The notes under the pieces: generated by a model
Seen by the model: only the letters and a program-made list of their open reading frames with translations
The model's database searches: none
What the model was told of the DNA's origin: nothing
Shown here: positions 1 through 5,238 of the stretch, piece by piece
Layout of the letters: each line of letters begins with the position of its first letter
Position numbering within the stretch: the stretch's first letter is position 1
NCBI GenBank assembly: GCA_003151315.1
Contig: PLXF01000005.1
Span: 1 to 5,238 of the forward strand
DNA: 5,238 nt
Reading direction: 5' to 3'
Origin: Parachlamydiales bacterium
GTDB taxonomy: Bacteria; Chlamydiota; Chlamydiia; Chlamydiales; SM23-39
Made by a program: the position numbers and the translations under genes

Positions 1-965
1 TCGATCCCTCGGTGCAAGAACATATGAAAGGGGGCAAAGCCGTAACCGATTTTGAGACGACTCCTGTAAAAGCTCCCCCGTGGGCCTATTTTGTTAAAGG
101 GAGTTGCCACCTTCCGAGTTGGGAAGATGAGGTGGGGATTCTTCTGCCGAAATTCTACCAAACAAGCGGCGCGAAAATAGGGGATCGAGGAACTTTGGGC
201 TATTCAGCTCCTACCGCCTCCTCAGCTCAAGAGCAAAGAATAGGCATTCGAGTTGTCGGTTTTTACGATCCAGGAATTTTGCCGATCGGCAGCCGTTGTC
301 TAATTGTACCTAAAGAGGTGACTCGACAAATTCATGGCGCAAGCCAAACTTTCTCTCCCGATGGCACCCCGACCAACGGCATTTTTATTTGGACCGATAC
401 CCCCCAAGAGGCAAAATTGGCGATTGAAGAGCGGTTTGCCTCTTCTGGACTCACCCCTTATTGGAAGGTTTCCACCTACAACGAATATGAGTTTTCTCAA
501 GACATTTTACAGCAGTTCCAAAGCGATCGGACTCTATTTTTATTAATCGCAGCGATCATCCTGATTGTCGCCTGCTGCAACATCCTCTCTTTATTGGTAC
601 TCCTCGTCAACGACAAGAAAAAAGAGATCGCCATTTTACAATCGATGGGAGCCTCTTCCACAAGCATTGCAGCTATTTTTGGCTTGTGCGGGATTTTGAC
701 GGGAGGCATTGCCTGCTTTATCGGATCCCTCGCCGCTGTGTTTACTTTGCGCCACCTCGACGTCTTAGTTTCCTTCTTAAGCGCTCTTCAAGGACACGCC
801 GCTTTTCATCCCGCTTTTTTTGGCGCTGCATTGCCTAATCAATTGAGCTTTGACGCTCTCTATTTTGTGTTGATCGCAACGCCTCTCTTATCCTTAGTAG
901 CTGGGTTAATTCCCGCACTTAAAGCATGTCGCATAGCGCCATCTGTCACATTGAGGGGCGAATGA
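1..965 (+). CDS. lolC: LolC/LolE-family lipoprotein-releasing ABC transporter permease, 5' end missing
   Basis: This is the C-terminal part of an FtsX-fold permease that, with LolD, extracts lipoproteins from the cytoplasmic membrane for delivery to the outer membrane. The frame is open to the left window edge (whole codons begin at base 3), so the GTG at 12 is probably internal and the true start lies outside. Counting codon 12 as residue 1, residues 1-170 look like the end of the large periplasmic domain. Three hydrophobic segments follow, at about 174-199, 222-247 and 282-303. The stretch ACCNILSLLVLLVNDKKKEI, followed by AILQSMGAS, is the typical LolC/E signature after the second transmembrane helix; its cytoplasmic part is the expected contact with LolD. 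The tail ends LRGE. Known LolC/LolE proteins have about 400 or more residues, so roughly a quarter or more is missing. The stop overlaps lolD by ATGA. Whether it is LolC, LolE or a single LolF-type permease cannot be told. A MacB-like efflux permease is less likely. Confidence 0.85.
   Translation, partial: DPSVQEHMKGGKAVTDFETTPVKAPPWAYFVKGSCHLPSWEDEVGILLPKFYQTSGAKIGDRGTLGYSAPTASSAQEQRIGIRVVGFYDPGILPIGSRCLIVPKEVTRQIHGASQTFSPDGTPTNGIFIWTDTPQEAKLAIEERFASSGLTPYWKVSTYNEYEFSQDILQQFQSDRTLFLLIAAIILIVACCNILSLLVLLVNDKKKEIAILQSMGASSTSIAAIFGLCGILTGGIACFIGSLAAVFTLRHLDVLVSFLSALQGHAAFHPAFFGAALPNQLSFDALYFVLIATPLLSLVAGLIPALKACRIAPSVTLRGE
953..958 (+). promoter_or_regulatory. Ribosome binding site for lolD
   Basis: GAGGGG lies inside the last codons of the permease gene, just before the ATG at 962. 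Pairing through GAGG (953-956) leaves five bases to that ATG. This favours the start at 962 over the upstream in-frame ATG at 926, which has no such site. Confidence 0.5.
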
Positions 966-1612
966 TCCTAACAGCTCTGCACCTATCCAAGTCGTTCTCA
1001 TCCCCTTCCCCCGTTTCTGTGCTGTCCGATATCTGCCTTGAGGTCCTGCCAGGGCAATCGATCGCGATTTGCGGCCGTTCGGGAGAGGGAAAAACTACAT
1101 TGCTGCACTTACTAGGAACCTTAGAAAAGCCCGATAATGGAGAGCTTCTCTTTAAGGGAAAACCCATAGAAAACAGCACAAAACTGCGGCGCGATCAGAT
1201 CGGGTTTGTTTTTCAATCCTACAATCTCTTGGAAGATTTTACAGTACTCGACAATCTCTTGATGCCCGCCTGGATTGCTAGACGCCACGCAGACCCCAAG
1301 CGGGGCCTTGCCCTTTTAGAAGAGGTGGGACTGGCTGAACGGATCCACTTCCCTGCTAAACTCCTCTCTGGCGGAGAAAAACAGAGGTTAGCGATTGCCC
1401 GCTCTCTTTTCAATGACCCCGACCTGATCTTAGCCGATGAGCCAACCGGAAACTTGGATCGAGTGAATGCGGCCCTAGTGGGCAAAATCCTCCTCGATTG
1501 CGTCCAGAAACGGGGGAAAAGCGTAATTATTGCGACCCACGACCAGGAACTGGCCTCTTTATGCCAAAGCCGCTATGAGCTGAGCCAAGGCGTTCTGAAA
1601 AAAATCTATTAA
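962..1612 (+). CDS. lolD: LolD-like lipoprotein-releasing ABC transporter ATP-binding protein
   Basis: Cytoplasmic ATPase subunit that powers lipoprotein release by the neighbouring permease. All ABC motifs are present (numbered from the ATG at 962, 216 residues): Walker A GRSGEGKT at 38-45, Q-loop FVFQ at 82-85, signature LSGGE at 135-139, Walker B LILADE at 155-160 with catalytic Glu160, D-loop NLD at 164-166, and switch His193 in ATHD. The stretch GFVFQSYNLLEDFTVLDNL closely resembles LolD (QFHHLLPDFTALENV in E. coli, from memory) and separates it from many other ABC ATPases, although the MacB and FtsE families are close. E. coli LolD has about 233 residues. An in-frame ATG at 926 would add 12 residues (MSHSAICHIEGR) that do not match the family. 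The 962 start forms an ATGA overlap with the permease stop and has a Shine-Dalgarno sequence. The overlap suggests translational coupling, keeping the subunits in proportion. Confidence 0.9.
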   Translation: MILTALHLSKSFSSPSPVSVLSDICLEVLPGQSIAICGRSGEGKTTLLHLLGTLEKPDNGELLFKGKPIENSTKLRRDQIGFVFQSYNLLEDFTVLDNLLMPAWIARRHADPKRGLALLEEVGLAERIHFPAKLLSGGEKQRLAIARSLFNDPDLILADEPTGNLDRVNAALVGKILLDCVQKRGKSVIIATHDQELASLCQSRYELSQGVLKKIY

Positions 1613-1625
1613 AAATTTCTAATAC

Positions 1626-1697
1626 TATATACCTCTCGTGATTCAAGAATTGGTTTTTGAGGCGCGAGAGGTATATACCTCTCGTGACTCAATAACT
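1626..1697. repeat. Three interlocking 26-base repeats forming two overlapping palindromes
   Basis: Unit A (1626-1651, forward) and unit C (1672-1697, forward) match at 23 of 26 bases and are 46 bases apart. Unit B (1652-1677) is the same motif in reverse and matches A at 20 of 26. All three begin with TATATACCTCTCG, and B and C share the six bases TATATA at 1672-1677. A with B makes a 52-base imperfect palindrome whose outer 13 pairs (1626-1638 with 1665-1677) are perfect. B with C makes a second one centred at 1674/1675; its core CGAGAGGTATATACCTCTCG (1665-1684) is a perfect 20-base palindrome, and pairing continues outward to 1653/1696 with two mismatches and one G-T pair. Repeat and symmetry are seen directly. 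The function is unknown: a REP- or MITE-like element, an operator cluster or an RNA structure are all possible. Confidence 0.9.
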
Positions 1698-1745
1698 TCT
1701 CTGGTTAGAAATTCGATTTTATGCTACCCATATTCTTCATTTATC

Positions 1746-1749
1746 GGAG
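1746..1749 (+). promoter_or_regulatory. Ribosome binding site for ugd
   Basis: GGAG lies six bases before the ATG at 1756, a normal spacing, and supports that start. Confidence 0.6.
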
Positions 1750-1755
1750 TGTACA

Positions 1756-3105
1756 ATGCGGATTTTGATTGTAGGAACTGGATACGTGGGTTTAGTTACA
1801 GGCGCCTGTTTTGCTGAAATGGGCCATACAGTAACTTGCCTCGATATCGACGAAGAGAAAATTAGCAAACTGCTCAATGGGGTGATCCCTATTTATGAGC
1901 CGGGACTTGAAGAGATCGTGAAACGAAATATAAGCCAAAAACGGCTCCGTTTCACCACCGATTACAATCTAGGAGTCTCTTCTGCTGATGTCTGCTTTTT
2001 AGCTCTTCCCACCCCATCGAGAGATGACGGCTCTTGCAATATCGAATATATCGAAACGGCCGCGAGACAAATCGCCAAGCACATGACCGGTTATAAAATC
2101 ATCGTGAATAAATCGACCGTTCCTGTGGGAACTGCGGCGCGCGTTGCCCAATGTGTGCGCGAGGAGCTTAAAAAACGGGAAGAGGAGATCCCTTTTGATG
2201 TGGTTTCCAATCCCGAATTTCTCAAAGAGGGCGCCGCCGTTCAAGACTGCTTAAAACCAGATCGGATCATCATTGGCGCCGACAATCGGGCCGCGGCAGA
2301 GGTGCTACGGGAGATCTATTCGGCCTACATTATCAATCACGATAAAATCATCCTCATGGACACCCTGTCCGCTGAGATGACCAAATATGCAGCGAACGCG
2401 ATGCTAGCTGCACGGATCTCCTTTATGAATGAGATCGCCGAAATCTGTAAGCAAGTGGGCGCAAATGTGAACGAGGTGCGCAAAGGGATCGGCTCAGATA
2501 CTCGAATTGGGTATAGCTTCTTCTATCCCGGCGTCGGATATGGAGGGTCATGCTTTCCCAAAGATATCCGCGCTTTGATTTCAACCGCGCAGCAAACGGG
2601 GCTTCAACCTTTGATGCTCCAAGCCATCGACGATGTCAATAATCGGCAAAAAAAACTCCTCAGCCAAACGATTTCCCGCTATTTTGATGAGCGGGGCGGT
2701 GTTAATGGCCGGACAATCGCCGTTTGGGGACTCTCCTTTAAACCCGATACCGACGACATGAGAGAGGCCCCCTCGCTCACTTTCGTCGAAGATCTCTTGC
2801 GTCAAGGGGCCCGTTTGCGCCTTTTCGACCCCGTCTCGATGCCGAATGCAAAAAAAATATTGCCCAATAGCCCCCAAATCACCTGGTGCCAGGATGAATT
2901 CGATGCGGCAAGCGGCGCCGATGCCATCGCGCTTCTCACCGAGTGGAAGCAATTCCGACTAGTCGATTTCAAACCGATTCGCACCCAGATGAAAGGGTTT
3001 GCTTTTTTTGACGGACGCAATCAATATAGACCCCACGATATGAAAATTAAGGGGTTCGACTACATAAGTATTGGCGTCCCCGATCAAATAGCATCAACGG
3101 CATGA
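1756..3105 (+). CDS. ugd: UDP-glucose 6-dehydrogenase
   Basis: Cytoplasmic enzyme that oxidises UDP-glucose to UDP-glucuronate with two NAD+, supplying an acidic sugar for polysaccharide, LPS-type glycan or further nucleotide sugars. It has 449 residues, normal for the family. The N-terminal Rossmann fold opens with VGTGYVG (glycines 7, 9, 12), with Asp30 at the end of the second strand for the NAD ribose. Active-site residues are visible by position: Thr121 in NKSTVPVGT, the NPEFLKEG block at 152-159, Lys210 and Asn214 in TKYAANAML, and the catalytic thiol Cys266 in GYGGSCFPKD with Asp270. The C-terminal UDP-binding domain includes WGLSFKPDTDDMREAPS, typical of UGDs. These features favour UGD over GDP-mannose or UDP-N-acetylmannosamine dehydrogenases, although substrate cannot be proven from motifs. 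It follows the palindromic repeat array. Its TGA overlaps the ispA start (ATGA, 3102-3105). Two runs of eight A (2648-2655, 2850-2857) leave the frame intact. Confidence 0.95.
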   Translation: MRILIVGTGYVGLVTGACFAEMGHTVTCLDIDEEKISKLLNGVIPIYEPGLEEIVKRNISQKRLRFTTDYNLGVSSADVCFLALPTPSRDDGSCNIEYIETAARQIAKHMTGYKIIVNKSTVPVGTAARVAQCVREELKKREEEIPFDVVSNPEFLKEGAAVQDCLKPDRIIIGADNRAAAEVLREIYSAYIINHDKIILMDTLSAEMTKYAANAMLAARISFMNEIAEICKQVGANVNEVRKGIGSDTRIGYSFFYPGVGYGGSCFPKDIRALISTAQQTGLQPLMLQAIDDVNNRQKKLLSQTISRYFDERGGVNGRTIAVWGLSFKPDTDDMREAPSLTFVEDLLRQGARLRLFDPVSMPNAKKILPNSPQITWCQDEFDAASGADAIALLTEWKQFRLVDFKPIRTQMKGFAFFDGRNQYRPHDMKIKGFDYISIGVPDQIASTA

Positions 3106-3953
3106 TAGAAAAAAATTTTATTGAAGATCGGTTAAACGAATTGGTTCCCTCTACGGGGGAACCTCTTCATGAGGCGGCTCGCTACTCTCTCCTCTCTTCA
3201 GGAAAAAGGATCCGCCCCCTTCTGGTTTTAACGACAGCCACAGCCTTTGGTGCTCATGCAAAAAATGCGCTAGACCCGGCCTGTGCGATCGAGATGATCC
3301 ACACCTATTCCCTCATTCACGACGATCTCCCCTCTATGGACAATGACGATCTAAGAAGAGGTAAGCCCACTTTGCATAAGGTCTATCCAGAAGGGATTGC
3401 TATATTAGCCGGCGATTTCCTCCTCACCTTTGCTTTTGAGCTCCTCTCCGAGGCAAAAGGGTTAACTGCCGAACAAAGGCTCGATCTAGTGCAAACATTG
3501 GCCCGATGTGCAGGAGCAAAGGGGATGATCGGCGGTCAAGTAATCGACATGGGTGCATTAGGGAAAGAAATTGATGAGTCGACGTTAGAGCAGATGCATA
3601 CCGGAAAAACCTCAGCTCTCTTAATTGCCTGCTTAGAATTTGGAGCGATCATTGCAAATGCCCACGACAAGCGAGAGCTTTTGCGTCAGATAGGTTATGA
3701 GGCGGGTCTTATCTACCAGATTCAGGATGATATCCTCGATGAAACGGGAACCGTTGCCCAGTTGGGAAAAAAAGGGAAAGGGGATCTAAGCAGAGGAAAA
3801 CCAAATGCCGTTTCTCTCTACGGTTTGAGCGGAGCCAAACAAAAACTAAGCCATTGGAAAGAATCCCTCGCGAAAAAAATGATTCCTCTCCCTACTTCCT
3901 TACAAGAGAATCTAAAAACTCTTTTGTCCCGCCCCACAACAGCAGAATCCTAA
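3102..3953 (+). CDS. ispA: Short-chain polyprenyl diphosphate synthase (farnesyl or geranylgeranyl diphosphate synthase)
   Basis: Cytoplasmic trans-prenyltransferase that condenses isopentenyl diphosphate with allylic diphosphates to C15 (or C20) products used for undecaprenyl phosphate and quinone side chains. It has 283 residues (E. coli IspA has about 299). Visible motifs are GKRIRP at 34-39 (diphosphate binding), the first aspartate-rich motif DDLPSMD at 74-80 followed by NDDLRRG, GKT at 168-170, and the second aspartate-rich motif DDILD at 209-213. The four-residue insertion in the first motif and the preceding YSLIH match bacterial IspA, which favours farnesyl diphosphate; a geranylgeranyl product is not excluded. 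The ATG is embedded in the ugd stop (ATGA) and has no clear Shine-Dalgarno sequence, so translation probably depends on ribosomes finishing ugd. With a glycan sugar-nucleotide gene upstream and a polyprenol-phosphate sugar transferase downstream, a role in lipid-carrier supply is plausible (inference). Confidence 0.92.
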   Translation: MIEKNFIEDRLNELVPSTGEPLHEAARYSLLSSGKRIRPLLVLTTATAFGAHAKNALDPACAIEMIHTYSLIHDDLPSMDNDDLRRGKPTLHKVYPEGIAILAGDFLLTFAFELLSEAKGLTAEQRLDLVQTLARCAGAKGMIGGQVIDMGALGKEIDESTLEQMHTGKTSALLIACLEFGAIIANAHDKRELLRQIGYEAGLIYQIQDDILDETGTVAQLGKKGKGDLSRGKPNAVSLYGLSGAKQKLSHWKESLAKKMIPLPTSLQENLKTLLSRPTTAES

Positions 3954-3963
3954 AATTTTCTCT

Positions 3964-3991
3964 TTGATAAGCCTGCTCTCTCCTTTATACT
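3964..3991 (+). promoter_or_regulatory. Probable sigma-70-type promoter for the sugar transferase and galE
   Basis: TTGATA (3964-3969) and TATACT (3986-3991) each match the consensus at five of six positions and are 16 bases apart. Transcription would start near 3998, leaving a leader of only about 15 bases that still contains the ribosome binding site. It lies in the 59-base gap after ispA, the only gap in the polysaccharide cluster. In an AT-rich gap such a match can occur by chance. Confidence 0.5.
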
Positions 3992-3998
3992 ATTTTTT

Positions 3999-4003
3999 AA
4001 AGG
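3999..4003 (+). promoter_or_regulatory. Ribosome binding site for the sugar transferase
   Basis: AAAGG lies nine bases before the ATG at 4013. This supports that start over the next in-frame ATG at 4067 (residue 19). Confidence 0.5.
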
Positions 4004-4012
4004 TTATAGTAG

Positions 4013-4723
4013 ATGTTTCACACTCCCTTAAAACCTCAGATAAATGTCCCCTCTTCGGGGTATGAGATGTTGCAAGCGCAGGTTCGTCACGATCCGGTAA
4101 AGCGAACTTTCGACTTCTGTTTTAGCCTCTCTTTTCTCCTCTTTTTTGCCCCTCTCTACCTCCTAATGGCTCTTCTAGTGAAAGTCTCCTCAAAAGGACC
4201 CGTCTTTTATAAGAGCCGACGGCTGGGAAGGGGAGGGAAAACGATCGATTGTCTCAAATTCCGAACTATGTACGCCGATGCCGATGAGAGATTGGCCGAT
4301 CTTCTCGCCTCCTCCCCCTCCTTAGCCAATGAATGGAAACAATTTCAAAAACTGCAAAACGATCCTCGCATTACCCCTTTAGGTCGCTTGATGAGGAAAA
4401 CATCTCTCGATGAACTTCCCCAATTTATCAATGTGCTTAAAGGAGACCTAAGCGTCGTGGGTCCCCGTCCTCCCACTCTAATGGGACCTCCTGAAGAATA
4501 TCTCCAAGAGATCCGTCTCCTCTATGGCGAAATGACACCGAAAATACTGTCCGTAAGACCTGGCATTACGGGCGTTTGGCAAGTGTCTGGAAGAAGCTCT
4601 CTCACCTTTGAAGAGAGAAAAAAAATAGAGGCCGCCTATGCAGAAAGTAGGACGTTTTGGAAAGATCTTGTCGTCATCGCCAAAACAGTTCCTGCAGTCC
4701 TCTTTTCTAAAGGAGCCTATTAA
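4013..4723 (+). CDS. Undecaprenyl-phosphate sugar-1-phosphate transferase (monotopic phosphoglycosyl transferase, WcaJ/PglC superfamily)
   Basis: Membrane enzyme that moves a sugar-1-phosphate from a UDP-sugar onto undecaprenyl phosphate, the first membrane step of a capsule, exopolysaccharide or O-antigen-like glycan. It has 236 residues. After about 28 polar residues comes the family start VKRTFDFCFS (29-38), then one hydrophobic segment at about 36-58 with Pro47, as expected for the re-entrant helix of the monotopic class. Next come KFRTM at 82-86, RKTSLDELPQF with the catalytic pair Asp133-Glu134, VVGPRPP at 148-154, and RPGITGVWQVSGR at 182-194. The last block is typical of the WcaJ/CpsE hexose-1-phosphate branch. 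The extra four-helix N-terminal domain of full WcaJ-type proteins is absent, so this is the minimal catalytic form. The sugar (glucose, galactose or another) cannot be read from sequence. Its stop shares one base with the galE start, so the two are probably coupled, and GalE may supply its substrate. Confidence 0.92.
   Translation: MFHTPLKPQINVPSSGYEMLQAQVRHDPVKRTFDFCFSLSFLLFFAPLYLLMALLVKVSSKGPVFYKSRRLGRGGKTIDCLKFRTMYADADERLADLLASSPSLANEWKQFQKLQNDPRITPLGRLMRKTSLDELPQFINVLKGDLSVVGPRPPTLMGPPEEYLQEIRLLYGEMTPKILSVRPGITGVWQVSGRSSLTFEERKKIEAAYAESRTFWKDLVVIAKTVPAVLFSKGAY
4709..4715 (+). promoter_or_regulatory. Ribosome binding site for galE
   Basis: AAAGGAG, the strongest Shine-Dalgarno sequence in the window, lies seven bases before the ATG at 4723, inside the last codons of the sugar transferase gene. 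It fixes the galE start. Confidence 0.75.
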
Positions 4724-5238
4724 TGCGCACAGTATTAGTAACGGGCGGAGCCGGCTATATCGGAGCCCATGTATGCAAAGCGCTCGCGCAGGCGGGATTT
4801 GTCCCGGTCGTCTACGACAACCTCTCTACAGGGCATGCCTATGCAGTAAAATGGGGCCCGTTTGTCGAAGGGGGCCTCTCTGATAAATCCCTTCTGCGCC
4901 AAACCTTTGAGCTCTATCGACCCGAAGCGGTCCTGCATTTCGCCGCTTCAGCGTATGTAGTGGAATCGATGCAAAATCCGGGTAAATATTACCAAAATAA
5001 TATCGGGTGCACTCTGAATCTTCTGGAAACGATGAGAGATCTCCAGGTGCAGCGACTGATCTTTTCCAGTACTTGCGCTACCTACGGCTCTCCCCAGTCA
5101 GTCCCCTTAACGGAAGAGCATCCTCAGCTCCCCATTAATCCGTACGGCAGATCGAAATTAATGGTTGAGCAGATCTTAAAAGATTTTGAAGGAGCCCACT
5201 CTATCCGCTCCTTTTGTCTCCGCTATTTCAATGCAGCC
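4723..5238 (+). CDS. galE: UDP-glucose 4-epimerase family protein, 3' end missing
   Basis: Cytoplasmic NAD-dependent extended SDR epimerase that interconverts UDP-glucose and UDP-galactose (or related UDP-sugars). The 172 codons present run open to the window end; the family usually has about 330 residues, so roughly half is seen. Visible features are the NAD-binding GGAGYIG (glycines 8, 11, 14), Asp32 in YDNLSTGH for the ribose, HFAA at 72-75, SAYVVESMQNP, the active-site block FSSTCATYG with Thr117 in the catalytic Ser/Thr position, and Tyr141-x3-Lys145 in PYGRSKLMVEQIL. The last two blocks are strongly GalE-like. The SSTCATYG and PINPYG forms also recall UDP-arabinose 4-epimerases (from memory), so the substrate may be broader than glucose/galactose. 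It begins in the TAATG overlap with the sugar transferase and has a strong ribosome binding site. Confidence 0.9.
   Translation, partial: MRTVLVTGGAGYIGAHVCKALAQAGFVPVVYDNLSTGHAYAVKWGPFVEGGLSDKSLLRQTFELYRPEAVLHFAASAYVVESMQNPGKYYQNNIGCTLNLLETMRDLQVQRLIFSSTCATYGSPQSVPLTEEHPQLPINPYGRSKLMVEQILKDFEGAHSIRSFCLRYFNAA

Larger units (their letters stand above)
1613..1755. other. Intergenic region between lolD and ugd
   Basis: This AT-rich gap of 143 bases holds an array of three 26-base repeat units (1626-1697), a possible outer inverted repeat (1614-1622 and 1705-1713) and the ribosome binding site of ugd. I see no open frame, no hairpin directly followed by a T-run, and no convincing -35/-10 pair. 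The best -10-like hexamer, TATGCT at 1720-1725, has only a poor -35 partner. Termination after lolD and initiation before ugd must nevertheless occur here unless all the genes are co-transcribed. Confidence 0.7.

Noticed and set aside
12..14. GTG at 12 as the true start of the permease
   Set aside because: The frame is open to the window edge, and a LolC/E protein needs an N-terminal helix and periplasmic domain that would lie upstream.
926..961. N-terminal extension of LolD from the ATG at 926
   Set aside because: The 12 added residues do not resemble the family. The ATG at 962 has a Shine-Dalgarno sequence and an ATGA overlap with the permease stop.
1219..1485. Antisense open frame opposite lolD, and similar ones opposite ugd (1999-2244, 2581-2952, 2802-3020) and the permease (300-500, 497-709)
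   Set aside because: They lie wholly within strongly conserved genes on the other strand, have no family resemblance or ribosome binding site that I can see, and look like shadows of codon bias.
1626..1692. Array read as an intrinsic terminator or CRISPR repeats
   Set aside because: No T-run follows either hairpin on the + strand. The units abut or overlap and alternate in direction, with no unique spacers of constant length.
2648..2857. Two runs of eight A in ugd as programmed slippage sites
   Set aside because: The frame is intact, both runs encode ordinary lysine-rich positions, and no alternative frame of interest follows.
3988..4011. Six-base hairpin TACTAT/ATAGTA around the sugar transferase ribosome binding site
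   Set aside because: The stem is short and AT-rich with a 12-base loop, and its left arm overlaps the predicted -10 box and would mostly not be transcribed from that promoter.
4638..4883. Open frame across the sugar transferase/galE junction
   Set aside because: It overlaps two well-supported genes in another frame and reads as low-quality protein with no recognisable motif.

Overview
The window carries six protein-coding genes, all on the + strand, and no RNA genes. The two end genes are cut by the window edges. Cytoplasmic-membrane lipoprotein export of the LolCDE type implies a bacterium with an outer membrane. The gene style (ATGA overlaps, IspA sequence flavour, one FtsX-type permease next to LolD) made me think of an environmental chlamydia (Parachlamydiales/Simkania-like). 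That is inference from general resemblance, and nothing in the sequence settles it.

Layout. Bases 1-965 are the 3' part of a LolC/LolE-family permease. It overlaps by ATGA (962-965) with lolD, the ATPase of the same transporter (962-1612). A 143-base gap (1613-1755) follows, filled largely by an unusual set of interlocking palindromes: three 26-base units in the order forward, reverse, forward. Next come ugd (UDP-glucose 6-dehydrogenase, 1756-3105) and ispA (short-chain polyprenyl diphosphate synthase, 3102-3953), again overlapping by ATGA. After a 59-base gap with a good sigma-70-like promoter come a short monotopic sugar-1-phosphate transferase (4013-4723) and galE (4723 to the window end), overlapping by one base in TAATG.

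How the genes fit together. The first pair is a lipoprotein-sorting module. The last four make a coherent surface-polysaccharide start-up set. Ugd makes UDP-glucuronate and GalE makes UDP-galactose or a related epimer. The sugar transferase loads the first sugar phosphate onto undecaprenyl phosphate. IspA makes the farnesyl diphosphate from which that lipid carrier is built. The coupling of ispA to ugd places lipid-carrier supply and sugar-nucleotide supply in one transcript, which is the most notable gene-level arrangement here.

The best candidate for something undescribed is the palindromic array between lolD and ugd. It can fold in two mutually exclusive ways and could be a mobile palindromic repeat, an operator cluster or an RNA switch. 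The sequence alone does not choose between these.
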